From contig JAUWPC010000252.1 of NCBI GenBank assembly GCA_030611815.1, forward strand, positions 1-5,170: DNA of 5,170 nucleotides, given 5' to 3'. The DNA comes from Desulfobacteraceae bacterium. Lineage in GTDB: Bacteria > Desulfobacterota > DSM-4660 > Desulfatiglandales > Desulfatiglandaceae. The position numbers and the translations under genes were made by a program. Each line of letters begins with the position of its first letter. Within the stretch, counting starts at the first letter, position 1. Below, piece after piece: positions 1-5,127 of this stretch. The notes below the pieces were generated by a model. The model saw only the letters and a list, made by a program, of their open reading frames with translations, was not told the DNA's origin and did no database searches.

Positions 1-32
1 CATACGGTTCTAACAGACCAGCGCCTTCTCAT
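1..32 (-). CDS. 5' end of an unidentified gene (partial)
   Basis: The minus strand opens an ATG at 32 that overlaps the stop of the 71-aa gene in the form ATGA and reads MRRRWSVRTV up to the window edge. A strong Shine-Dalgarno sequence lies at the proper distance. The overlap and spacing are typical of an operon partner. Ten codons are too few to identify it; an arsenate reductase, another thiol protein or an unrelated gene are all open. Confidence 0.45.
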   Translation of the reverse strand, partial: MRRRWSVRTV

Positions 33-244
33 GGGTCATTCCTCCTTTTAAACCCTTCCACCGGATCTCCCCAGGTGTCGAGGTGGGACTTGAGCCGATC
101 TTGCTGTCCCTTGGCAATCTTGTTATAGACTGCCCGTTTGAGAAATTTAAGCGCTTCGGCCTCGTCTTCATCAATAATGATTCCTTCCAGTCGAATTAAC
201 TCCTTCTCGTCAAAGGCGATGGCGGTTTTCTTTATTTCTAACAT
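29..244 (-). CDS. Small conserved-looking protein of unknown function
   Basis: A 71-aa soluble, highly charged protein that I do not recognise. It opens with a short strand-like segment (LEIKKTAIAF), then an acidic middle (IIIDEDEAEALKFL) and a basic helix (KRAVYNKIAKGQQDRLKSHL), with no cysteines and no membrane segment. The strand-helix-helix outline is compatible with a small DNA-binding or partner-binding protein, but there is no clear motif. It follows acr3 by 21 bases with a G-rich GGGGAGGGG site before the ATG, and its stop overlaps the next start by four bases (ATGA), so it is very likely a translated member of the operon. A regulator or accessory of the permease is possible but unsupported. 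Confidence 0.7.
   Translation of the reverse strand: MLEIKKTAIAFDEKELIRLEGIIIDEDEAEALKFLKRAVYNKIAKGQQDRLKSHLDTWGDPVEGFKRRNDP
41..49 (-). promoter_or_regulatory. Ribosome-binding site for the next, partial gene
   Basis: AAAAGGAGG on the minus strand sits inside the last codons of the 71-aa gene, eight bases before the ATG at 32. A nearer ATG at 39 is only one base away from the site and its frame stops after nine codons, so the start at 32 is preferred. Confidence 0.6.
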
Positions 245-265
245 CTTCGCCCCTCCCCTGTTCCA

Positions 266-1465
266 TCATGACACCGTCCCCTTGAGGGAAAACCAGTGGG
301 TGGTTTTCAGGCAGATCTTTACTAACATGAGCATCACCGGGACTTCAATGAGCACCCCTACCACAGTAGCTAAGGCTGCTCCGGACGACAGCCCAAAGAG
401 CATAACGGATGTTGCAATGGCCACCTCAAAATGATTGGAGGCCCCGATCATGGCCGAAGGGGCGGCATCCTCGTAACGAAATCGGAGCAACCTTGACAAA
501 CCATACCCGAGCCAAAAGATCAGATTAGTCTGGATAAAAAGCGGGATGGCAATCCAAAGGATGGTGAGAGGGTTTGAGATGATCACTTCACCTTTGAATG
601 AGAAAAGGAGCACTAAGGTGATCAGTAGTGCCACTATGGTGACGGGCGTCAAGATATGGAGAAACTTCTCTTTGAACCACTCTTCACCCTTCGCTTGGAT
701 AATCGTTTTCCTGGAGATATAGCCCGCAACAAGAGGAAGTGCCACATAGATACCTATGGAGAGCACCAGGGCCTGCCAGGGGACAGGGAGTCGGCCCACG
801 CCCAAGAGAAATCCGCCGAGAGGGCCAAACAGAAAAAGCATGGCAAGAGAGTTGATAGCCACCATGATAAGCGTGTGCCCGTCATTTCCCTTGGCAAGGA
901 ACCCCCAGACCAGGACCATGGCCGTACAGGGGGCGATCCCCAAGAGGATACAGCCGGCAAGATAGCTTCGCCATAGTGGTACCTGCAAAACCTTGATCCC
1001 ATTGAGCAAAATCACTTCACCCACACCGTGCTTGGCGCCCAGAGGGAGATCGAGCCCCAGGGGTAGTTTCACGTAATCTACTGCATCAGGACCAATAAAG
1101 GCCAGAAACGCCGTGCCAAGGAAAAAAATGGAAATAGCATACATGGTGAACGGTTTGATGGCCCAGTTGATGATAAGCGTAAGGGAAACAGGTTTTACAT
1201 TCTTCCCTGCCCTCACCACTTCCCCGAAATCGATCTTTACCATGATGGGATACATCATGAAGAAAAGGCAGATGGCAATAGGGATGGAAACAACGGGTGC
1301 TTCTCCCACGTAAATGGCCAAGCCATCTAAGTACGTTGCAACACCAGGGGCGATTTTTCCAAGGACAATGCCCCCTAATATACAGAGGATTACCCAAACC
1401 GAGAGGTATTTTTCAAAAAGACTTAAGCCTTTCGGTCCTTTGTTGACACCTGCTTCGGCTCCCAT
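266..1465 (-). CDS. acr3: Acr3-family arsenite efflux permease
   Basis: A 399-aa membrane protein with about ten hydrophobic segments, of the Acr3 (BART superfamily) type that expels arsenite using the proton gradient. Diagnostic features: [11 protein letters not shown] at the start; [11 protein letters not shown]; the essential cysteine C180 in [24 protein letters not shown] (344-355), where many relatives have GASNFFE; and the conserved glutamate E374 in [13 protein letters not shown]. It is longer than the typical 340-360 residues, mainly through an extra stretch of about 30 residues (roughly 129-164) before the segment that carries C180. It is the only gene that ties the cluster firmly to arsenic. 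It begins 86 bases after the ccdA-like gene and ends 21 bases before a small unknown gene; the same strand and close packing argue for joint expression. Confidence 0.95.
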   Translation of the reverse strand: MGAEAGVNKGPKGLSLFEKYLSVWVILCILGGIVLGKIAPGVATYLDGLAIYVGEAPVVSIPIAICLFFMMYPIMVKIDFGEVVRAGKNVKPVSLTLIINWAIKPFTMYAISIFFLGTAFLAFIGPDAVDYVKLPLGLDLPLGAKHGVGEVILLNGIKVLQVPLWRSYLAGCILLGIAPCTAMVLVWGFLAKGNDGHTLIMVAINSLAMLFLFGPLGGFLLGVGRLPVPWQALVLSIGIYVALPLVAGYISRKTIIQAKGEEWFKEKFLHILTPVTIVALLITLVLLFSFKGEVIISNPLTILWIAIPLFIQTNLIFWLGYGLSRLLRFRYEDAAPSAMIGASNHFEVAIATSVMLFGLSSGAALATVVGVLIEVPVMLMLVKICLKTTHWFSLKGTVS

Positions 1466-1470
1466 TCTTT

Positions 1471-1478
1471 ACCTCCTT
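1471..1478 (-). promoter_or_regulatory. Full-match Shine-Dalgarno site of the arsenite permease gene
   Basis: AAGGAGGT on the minus strand, an eight-base match to the 16S anti-Shine-Dalgarno, lies five bases before the ATG at 1465. It suggests efficient translation of the permease relative to its neighbours. The 86-base gap between the ccdA-like gene and this start holds no obvious terminator. Confidence 0.75.
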
Positions 1479-1551
1479 CATTAGCCTCCCCGCATATGGA
1501 AGGATTTTACGGATTTGGATGATTATATCTTGATCGCCTTTCCAAACGTCT

Positions 1552-2259
1552 TCATGCCACAATAAACGGGTTCACAATAAAGTAGATACCTAAGCCTGCG
1601 ATAACAGCCCCGGCCCCTTTCCGAAACCAGTTTCCTGCCCCTTGCCAGGCGCTGTTTTCCATCACACCTTTGACCGCTGCCGTGGAGCTCCCCGCTACTA
1701 CAATCGGCAGGCAATGGCCTATGGCAAAAAGCAGAATAAAAAGAATCCCTGTTGCCACCTTCTGCTGGATGGTAATGATGGCGAGAATTGGGGCGATAAA
1801 GCCGAATGTGCACGAACCGGAAAGGACACCATAGGCCAGGCCAAGCACAAATGCTCCAAAAAAACCCGTAACATTAAGACGCCCTAACAGGCTCCCGGAC
1901 ATGGAGCACTTTTCGACCCCAAACATTCCCAAGGCTACCCAGATCAACACCAGCCCCACCAAAATCTGCCAGTAGTTCCCCACATCCCCCAGCATCCGGC
2001 CCAGCATGGCGCAAATGATACCTATCAGCGCTATGGTGATAAAGAGACCGATCGAAAAAGAGATAGAATAGTAAGCCGCCTCTTTAGGCTTCAAGACCTC
2101 CTGCTGCCCGCCCACATAGGCGACAATCAAAGGGATAGAGGCCAAATGGCACGGGCTCAATACAACGCTGACCATGCCCCACACAAAACAGCCCAAAGCA
2201 GCGATAGCGGTTCCCCCGGCAATCCACTCATTAACTGTTAGGAAAAACGTTTCCAGCAT
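1552..2259 (-). CDS. ccdA: CcdA-like transmembrane thiol-electron carrier
   Basis: A 235-aa polytopic membrane protein with about six hydrophobic segments, the usual size of CcdA (the DsbD central-domain family). The two paired cysteines sit in their expected settings: C37 in SPCHLASIPL, the first-segment motif, and C150 in SGSCTFGFIAPIL, the fourth-segment motif. GHCLPI (C183) corresponds to the conserved GHSLPL-type motif. CcdA moves reducing equivalents from a cytoplasmic thioredoxin to extracytoplasmic thioredoxin-like proteins; here two such acceptors lie directly upstream and two small cytoplasmic CxxC proteins further up, so the set forms a plausible complete relay. A strong AAGGAG lies six bases before the ATG. 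No cytochrome c or maturation genes are nearby, so a role in haem attachment is less likely than one in thiol supply. Confidence 0.88.
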   Translation of the reverse strand: MLETFFLTVNEWIAGGTAIAALGCFVWGMVSVVLSPCHLASIPLIVAYVGGQQEVLKPKEAAYYSISFSIGLFITIALIGIICAMLGRMLGDVGNYWQILVGLVLIWVALGMFGVEKCSMSGSLLGRLNVTGFFGAFVLGLAYGVLSGSCTFGFIAPILAIITIQQKVATGILFILLFAIGHCLPIVVAGSSTAAVKGVMENSAWQGAGNWFRKGAGAVIAGLGIYFIVNPFIVA

Positions 2260-2302
2260 GAATATCTCCTTCCTTAGCTAATCAATTTTCCACTCTTTTG
2301 AC

Positions 2303-2767
2303 TCAACCAACTCCCATTTTCTCTAATTGCCTGACAATCGCAGACTCACTCATGAAGCCCACATGGCGGTATATCTCCTTCCCCTCTTTGTCGAAAAAGA
2401 TTTGTGTGGGGATCGCCCGGATGCCGAATCGTTTTGCCTGCTCGCGGTGCTTCCAGACATCAATAAAGATAATGGCCGCCTTCCCGTCATATTGCTTTTC
2501 CATTTTTGTCAAGATCGGCGCCATCATCTTGCAGGGGATGCAGGAGTGGGCCCCCAGATCCAGCATGGTCACCATCCCCTTTACCGGCACCTCTCTCACT
2601 TCCCCTGACCTGGTTTCAGTCATCGCTTTCGAAATGTCCCCCGCCACACTCTCAAGAGGTACCCCTTTCACTTGACCTGTCTCAGAAAAGAACTGGGGCT
2701 TTATCACGAAATAAACAGCCAATAATGCTACCACACCTATGAAAGCTGTCCGAATCCACTTTTTCAT
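2303..2767 (-). CDS. Membrane-anchored extracytoplasmic thioredoxin-like protein
   Basis: A 154-aa protein with an N-terminal membrane anchor (residues 5-23 hydrophobic after MKKW) and a thioredoxin fold beyond residue 60. The active site is C76-I-P-C79, preceded by HS instead of the usual tryptophan. FIDVWK follows, and P120 in AIPTQ is the cis-proline. There are no other cysteines. It should face the periplasm and be kept reduced through CcdA. It matches the thioredoxin half of the preceding gene closely across RFGIR.IP.Q.FFD..GKE..RH.GF and the shared MGV ending, so the two probably arose by duplication. The stop of the preceding gene abuts this ATG (TAGATG) and the only Shine-Dalgarno-like GGGGG lies inside that gene's last codons, so translation is likely coupled. 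Confidence 0.88.
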   Translation of the reverse strand: MKKWIRTAFIGVVALLAVYFVIKPQFFSETGQVKGVPLESVAGDISKAMTETRSGEVREVPVKGMVTMLDLGAHSCIPCKMMAPILTKMEKQYDGKAAIIFIDVWKHREQAKRFGIRAIPTQIFFDKEGKEIYRHVGFMSESAIVRQLEKMGVG

Positions 2768-3691
2768 CTAACTTACCCCCATGGCGGCAAGTTTTTTCTC
2801 AATCGCGGCTTGCGGATAAAAGCCCTCATGTCTAAACACCTCCTTGCCGTTACTGTCAAAGAATGCCTGGACCGGAATGGAACGGATACCAAATCGGGCG
2901 CCCAAAATCTGTTGCTCACCCACATGCACGAAGATCACGTTGATCCTGTCTTTATATTTCTTTTTCAATTTGTCCAAAATGGGCTGCATCATGTCACAGG
3001 GCTTGCAGCCGGTTGCGCCAAATTCCACCAAGGTCGGTTTCCCCGATCTACGGGCAATATCCACCGGGTTGTCTATCGCAAGGGCATTTTGCTTCCTGAC
3101 CCATTCCCTGTCAACTCGAATGTCCATGCCTTGCCCGAGTGTCTGAAGGTATTTCCCCGCGGCTTCCTCTTTTTTCTTCTGCAGGAGAAAACCTTTTACA
3201 GTATCTTTTACCTCATCGAAAGGCATACCCCCTACCATCGCCTTGTTCTGACCATAGAATGCCTCTGCTTCCTCATCAGAAACAGTCACTCCCGAACCTT
3301 TGTCACTCAGGTACATCATGATCACTTGATCCTCAGGGTCATCCTTTTTGTGACCGGCCTTGTATGCCTCGTTGAGGAGGATCCTTTCTGTCGCCTGTTG
3401 CTCTAAAATAAAAAAGAGGTTTTTATTTAACTGTTTCTGTATTTCCGGCTTTGCGTCTTTGAACATCTCGTTCAGCATGGATTCATCAATCTGAACCCCC
3501 TCAGCAGTGAATAAAACCCCATTTTTCAGCTTTGTTAATTTGGCAGATTTGAGCAAGCCTGTGGCCAGGCCGGGATAGGTCTGCTCCACGGTACGTTCCT
3601 CTGTCTGATCAGAACCGCGGGCCGACGGCATTTGAAACAAAACAACCGCCATTAACAAGATGAACCATGCAGCCACTCGATGTTTTGTCAT
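2768..3691 (-). CDS. Exported fusion of a SurA-like chaperone region and a thioredoxin domain
   Basis: A 307-aa protein with three parts. Residues 1-26 are a signal peptide (MTKHR, a hydrophobic core, then PSARG). Residues about 55-200 resemble the N-terminal helical region of SurA/PpiC-type foldases: a GVLFTAEGVQIDESML opening, long charged helices, and a FDEVKDTVKGFLLQKKKEEA segment. The rotamase (peptidyl-prolyl isomerase) domain that usually follows is missing. Residues about 208-307 are a thioredoxin domain with C229-K-P-C232, where glycine replaces the usual tryptophan before the first cysteine, and cis-proline P273 in SIPVQ. It should act outside the cytoplasmic membrane, holding clients and exchanging thiols, probably fed with electrons by the CcdA encoded downstream (inference). 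Its thioredoxin domain is closely related to the next gene, which begins directly after its TAG stop. Confidence 0.85.
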   Translation of the reverse strand: MTKHRVAAWFILLMAVVLFQMPSARGSDQTEERTVEQTYPGLATGLLKSAKLTKLKNGVLFTAEGVQIDESMLNEMFKDAKPEIQKQLNKNLFFILEQQATERILLNEAYKAGHKKDDPEDQVIMMYLSDKGSGVTVSDEEAEAFYGQNKAMVGGMPFDEVKDTVKGFLLQKKKEEAAGKYLQTLGQGMDIRVDREWVRKQNALAIDNPVDIARRSGKPTLVEFGATGCKPCDMMQPILDKLKKKYKDRINVIFVHVGEQQILGARFGIRSIPVQAFFDSNGKEVFRHEGFYPQAAIEKKLAAMGVS

Positions 3692-3697
3692 AGTTAT

Positions 3698-3704
3698 CCC
3701 TTTT
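3698..3704 (-). promoter_or_regulatory. Ribosome-binding site setting the start of the SurA-thioredoxin protein
   Basis: AAAAGGG on the minus strand lies six bases before the ATG at 3691. This start puts the signal peptide at the very N-terminus. Longer in-frame starts (3856, 3715) would bury it and, for 3856, overlap the DGC gene. Confidence 0.6.
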
Positions 3705-3716
3705 GAGTATTTCATA

Positions 3717-3732
3717 CAGTATCCCAGTATCC
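3717..3732. repeat. Perfect 8-bp tandem duplication in the leader of the SurA-thioredoxin gene
   Basis: CAGTATCC occurs twice back to back (GGATACTG twice on the coding strand), 26-41 bases before the ATG at 3691, inside the 97-base gap after the DGC gene. It may be chance, slippage, or a half-site pair for a regulator. The rest of this gap shows no terminator or clear promoter. Confidence 0.5.
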
Positions 3733-3788
3733 TTTCCTGTTTTGTTAATTTCCCGTAGTCGTTGAATGAAATCTGAATCGGCAGACCC

Positions 3789-4214
3789 TTAACCACAGCA
3801 GCCGCATGCACCGGTCGCAGCTTTTGGAAGGCCGGGTTGATCCCGGGTGCAGACATCCCTGACAGCTTCCTTTACCTTTTGGATATCTTCCTTTTTTAAG
3901 TCAAGATTGTGGTCCTTTTCGATTCCAAGGTCGGTTACCAGAAGATAGCTCCTGATGGGAACCGCTGCATGTTCCAGGATAGCCTTTGCACAACCCACAG
4001 AACATCCGTCAATGGCTACCATCTGCGGGATATCCTTTGCCGACTGGACAAAACCACTCAGGTGCCCCCCCATTCCCGCCAAACAAAACATCTTGCCATA
4101 CCCTTCCCGGGTCAGTTCTACTGCGGCCTGGTTGGACAGTTGGCCCACGTTTGAGCCGCCGGAGCAGGCCAGGATCATCACATTTCCATCTGGTGTACAA
4201 CAATCTTGAGACAT
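3789..4214 (-). CDS. DGC-domain putative metal-binding protein
   Basis: The product is 141 aa from the chosen ATG. It carries the features of the DGC family (often labelled 'putative zinc-binding protein'): an early ILACSGGSNVGQLSNQAA segment with C17, a middle FCLAGMGGH segment with C44, and the family-naming D69-G70-C71 in DGCSVGCA, followed by C75. Biochemical function of the family is not settled; metal binding is inferred from the conserved cysteines. This copy is extra rich in cysteine at its ends: C5-C6 near the start and CGCC (137-140) at the tail, which would suit binding soft metals or trivalent arsenic (inference). No signal peptide; cytoplasmic. It lies between the cytoplasmic and the exported thioredoxins. 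An in-frame upstream ATG exists but has a worse context. Confidence 0.85.
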   Translation of the reverse strand: MSQDCCTPDGNVMILACSGGSNVGQLSNQAAVELTREGYGKMFCLAGMGGHLSGFVQSAKDIPQMVAIDGCSVGCAKAILEHAAVPIRSYLLVTDLGIEKDHNLDLKKEDIQKVKEAVRDVCTRDQPGLPKAATGACGCCG

Positions 4215-4222
4215 TTCTCCAT

Positions 4223-4230
4223 CCTCCTTT
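4223..4230 (-). promoter_or_regulatory. Ribosome-binding site setting the DGC protein start
   Basis: AAAGGAGG on the minus strand lies eight bases before the ATG at 4214. It favours this start over an in-frame ATG at 4256, which would add 14 residues and overlap the end of the 77-aa gene. Confidence 0.75.
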
Positions 4231-4240
4231 GTCTTCTGAC

Positions 4241-4474
4241 TTAGTTTTTCACCCATGCCTTAATCTCTTCCTTTTTGGGGATCTTGCCCACGCATTTGAC
4301 CTCTCCGTCAATGACCACGGATGGGGTCATGAACACGCCATGTTTGGCTATTTCCATGACATCCGTCACCTTTTCAATCTGTGCATCCACACCGGTTTCA
4401 GCAATGACTTCCCGGACAGCCTTTGTCATTGCTTCGCACTTTGGGCATCCAGGGCCCAACACCTTGATTTCCAT
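4241..4474 (-). CDS. Small redox-active disulfide protein (TM0996/MTH895-type thioredoxin fold)
   Basis: A complete, minimal 77-aa thioredoxin-fold protein. It starts MEIKVLG, has the C10-P-K-C13 active site at the tip of the first helix, and the T50-P51 cis-proline opposite it; these are the hallmarks of the stand-alone 'redox-active disulfide protein 2' family. There is one extra cysteine, C61. It has no signal peptide and should be cytoplasmic, carrying electrons to a partner that cannot be named from sequence; in this setting the inner face of CcdA or an arsenate reductase are candidates (inference). The site GGAAAGGAG lies five bases before the ATG. It begins 32 bases after the 170-aa gene, whose C-terminal domain is related in sequence, and ends 26 bases before the dgc gene. 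Confidence 0.9.
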   Translation of the reverse strand: MEIKVLGPGCPKCEAMTKAVREVIAETGVDAQIEKVTDVMEIAKHGVFMTPSVVIDGEVKCVGKIPKKEEIKAWVKN

Positions 4475-4504
4475 TTTTTCTCCTTTCCAGTTTACCCGAC
4501 ATGA

Positions 4505-4534
4505 CCTTAAGCCTTACGCCTTAAGCCTTGCGCC
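4505..4534. repeat. Heptamer tandem repeat (four units) at the end of the 170-aa gene
   Basis: After a CC at 4505-4506, the plus strand reads TTAAGCC, TTACGCC, TTAAGCC, TTGCGCC (4507-4534): four 7-base units with single-base differences. It can also be read as two 14-base copies. On the coding strand it supplies the last eight codons and the stop of the upstream redox gene. Short heptamer tandem repeats are known in several bacterial groups (for example the STRR repeats of filamentous cyanobacteria). Here it may be a dispersed genomic repeat that entered or extended the gene end. Confidence 0.7.
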
Positions 4535-5019
4535 TCCTCCAGCCACTCCTTGAGCTTTGTCTTGGGTGGAACCCTGCCCACCGACATGACCTTGTCGTTA
4601 ATCAACAGGGCAGGCATCCCCATGACACCATATTTGCCGATCTCTTTGATCTCTCTGACATGCTCCAGGTCCGCAGCAAGATCTATTTCGGCCATCACCT
4701 CCATGAGATCTCTCTCCAGCCTGTCGCACTGCACGCATCCCTGCCCTAAGACCTTGATCTCCACGCTTCCAGAGACTTCCTGTTCGTAAGGTTTTCCTAA
4801 GAATTTCTTGAATTCGCGTAGGAAGGCCTTGGCATAGTTCTCCTTCACCCGGTTGGGGATATAGTTTTTTTTGGAAAGCCGCTTCAAAAGCTCAGCCCCC
4901 ACTTCATCATCGGGCCTTTCTGCGTATTCCTCTGGCATCTCTTCCATGGCGCGTTTCAGGCCCATGATGCCGACAGGAGAATTCCCTACCCTGATCTGAA
5001 TCACATCATCTTGTGACAT
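4507..5019 (-). CDS. Two-part protein with C-terminal redox-disulfide (TM0996-type) thioredoxin-fold domain
   Basis: This 170-aa protein has two parts. Residues 86-160 form a small thioredoxin/glutaredoxin-like fold of the 'redox-active disulfide protein 2' kind: a beta strand EIKVLG, then the C95-V-Q-C98 active site, and the M135-P136 cis-proline turn. Residues 6-76 form a separate charged region with VGIMGLK near the start and a KNYIP...KAFLREFKKFLG helix. I do not recognise that region by name. There is no signal peptide, so it should act in the cytoplasm as a dithiol/disulfide carrier; its partner is unknown. The start is supported by GGAG seven bases before the ATG. The last residues (AQGLRRKA) and the TAA stop are encoded by a heptamer repeat. 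It is the first complete gene of the train and a relative of the 77-aa protein next to it. Confidence 0.85.
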   Translation of the reverse strand: MSQDDVIQIRVGNSPVGIMGLKRAMEEMPEEYAERPDDEVGAELLKRLSKKNYIPNRVKENYAKAFLREFKKFLGKPYEQEVSGSVEIKVLGQGCVQCDRLERDLMEVMAEIDLAADLEHVREIKEIGKYGVMGMPALLINDKVMSVGRVPPKTKLKEWLEEAQGLRRKA

Positions 5020-5040
5020 CCAATAGCTCCGTCCTTATTC

Positions 5041-5066
5041 ACCGCAAAGAAGCCAAGAACGCAAAG
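5041..5066. repeat. CGCAAAG-type short repeat between genes
   Basis: The plus strand has two CGCAAAG words (5043-5049 and 5060-5066) around a related GCCAAGAA word, giving a rough internal periodicity. Sequences of this kind (ACCGCAAAGANGC...CGCAAAG) are, from general knowledge, scattered between genes in many environmental bacterial genomes. This looks like one such copy, placed between the partial upstream gene and the first thioredoxin-type gene. One window cannot show whether it recurs elsewhere in this genome. Confidence 0.4.
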
Positions 5067-5079
5067 TTTGGTTCTTTTC

Positions 5080-5112
5080 TTTTGCTTTCCGCTGAGACGC
5101 CGGAAAGCAAAA
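5080..5112. repeat. 12-bp perfect inverted repeat (hairpin) upstream of the redox operon
   Basis: TTTTGCTTTCCG at 5080-5091 is matched exactly by its reverse complement at 5101-5112, with a 9-base loop. Neither strand has a T-run after the stem, so it is not a standard intrinsic terminator. It lies 15 bases after the stop of the partial upstream gene and about 60 bases before the ATG at 5019. It could be an mRNA-stabilising or processing hairpin, a protein-binding site, or a copy of a dispersed palindromic element. What is seen is the symmetry; the role is unknown. Confidence 0.6.
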
Positions 5113-5127
5113 ACAAACATGCTTGGG

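Noticed and set aside
10..39. Alternative start of the left-edge gene at 39 (MTHEKALVC, then TAG)
   Set aside because: It is only one base from the Shine-Dalgarno site and closes after nine codons. Reading through TAG would need special decoding, for which there is no other sign.
1523..1555. Ten-codon frame MKTFGKAIKI overlapping the end of the ccdA-like gene
   Set aside because: Too short, no independent support; its ATGA overlap with the stop can be chance.
2810..3406. Plus-strand open frame of 198 codons opposite the SurA-thioredoxin gene
   Set aside because: It is antisense to a gene with clear domains, lacks a recognisable protein pattern and reflects the codon use of the real gene. 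The same applies to the other plus-strand frames in the window.
3692..3856. In-frame upstream extension of the SurA-thioredoxin gene (55 more codons from an ATG at 3856)
   Set aside because: It overlaps the end of the DGC gene, has no suitable ribosome-binding site and would bury the signal peptide; the start at 3691 fits better.
5080..5112. Intrinsic terminator at the inverted repeat
   Set aside because: No T-run follows the stem on either strand, so only a hairpin or repeat is claimed.
5020..5127. Sigma-70 promoter for the operon
   Set aside because: TTGCGT and GAATAA at 18-base spacing can be found, but the second matches the consensus poorly; not enough to call.
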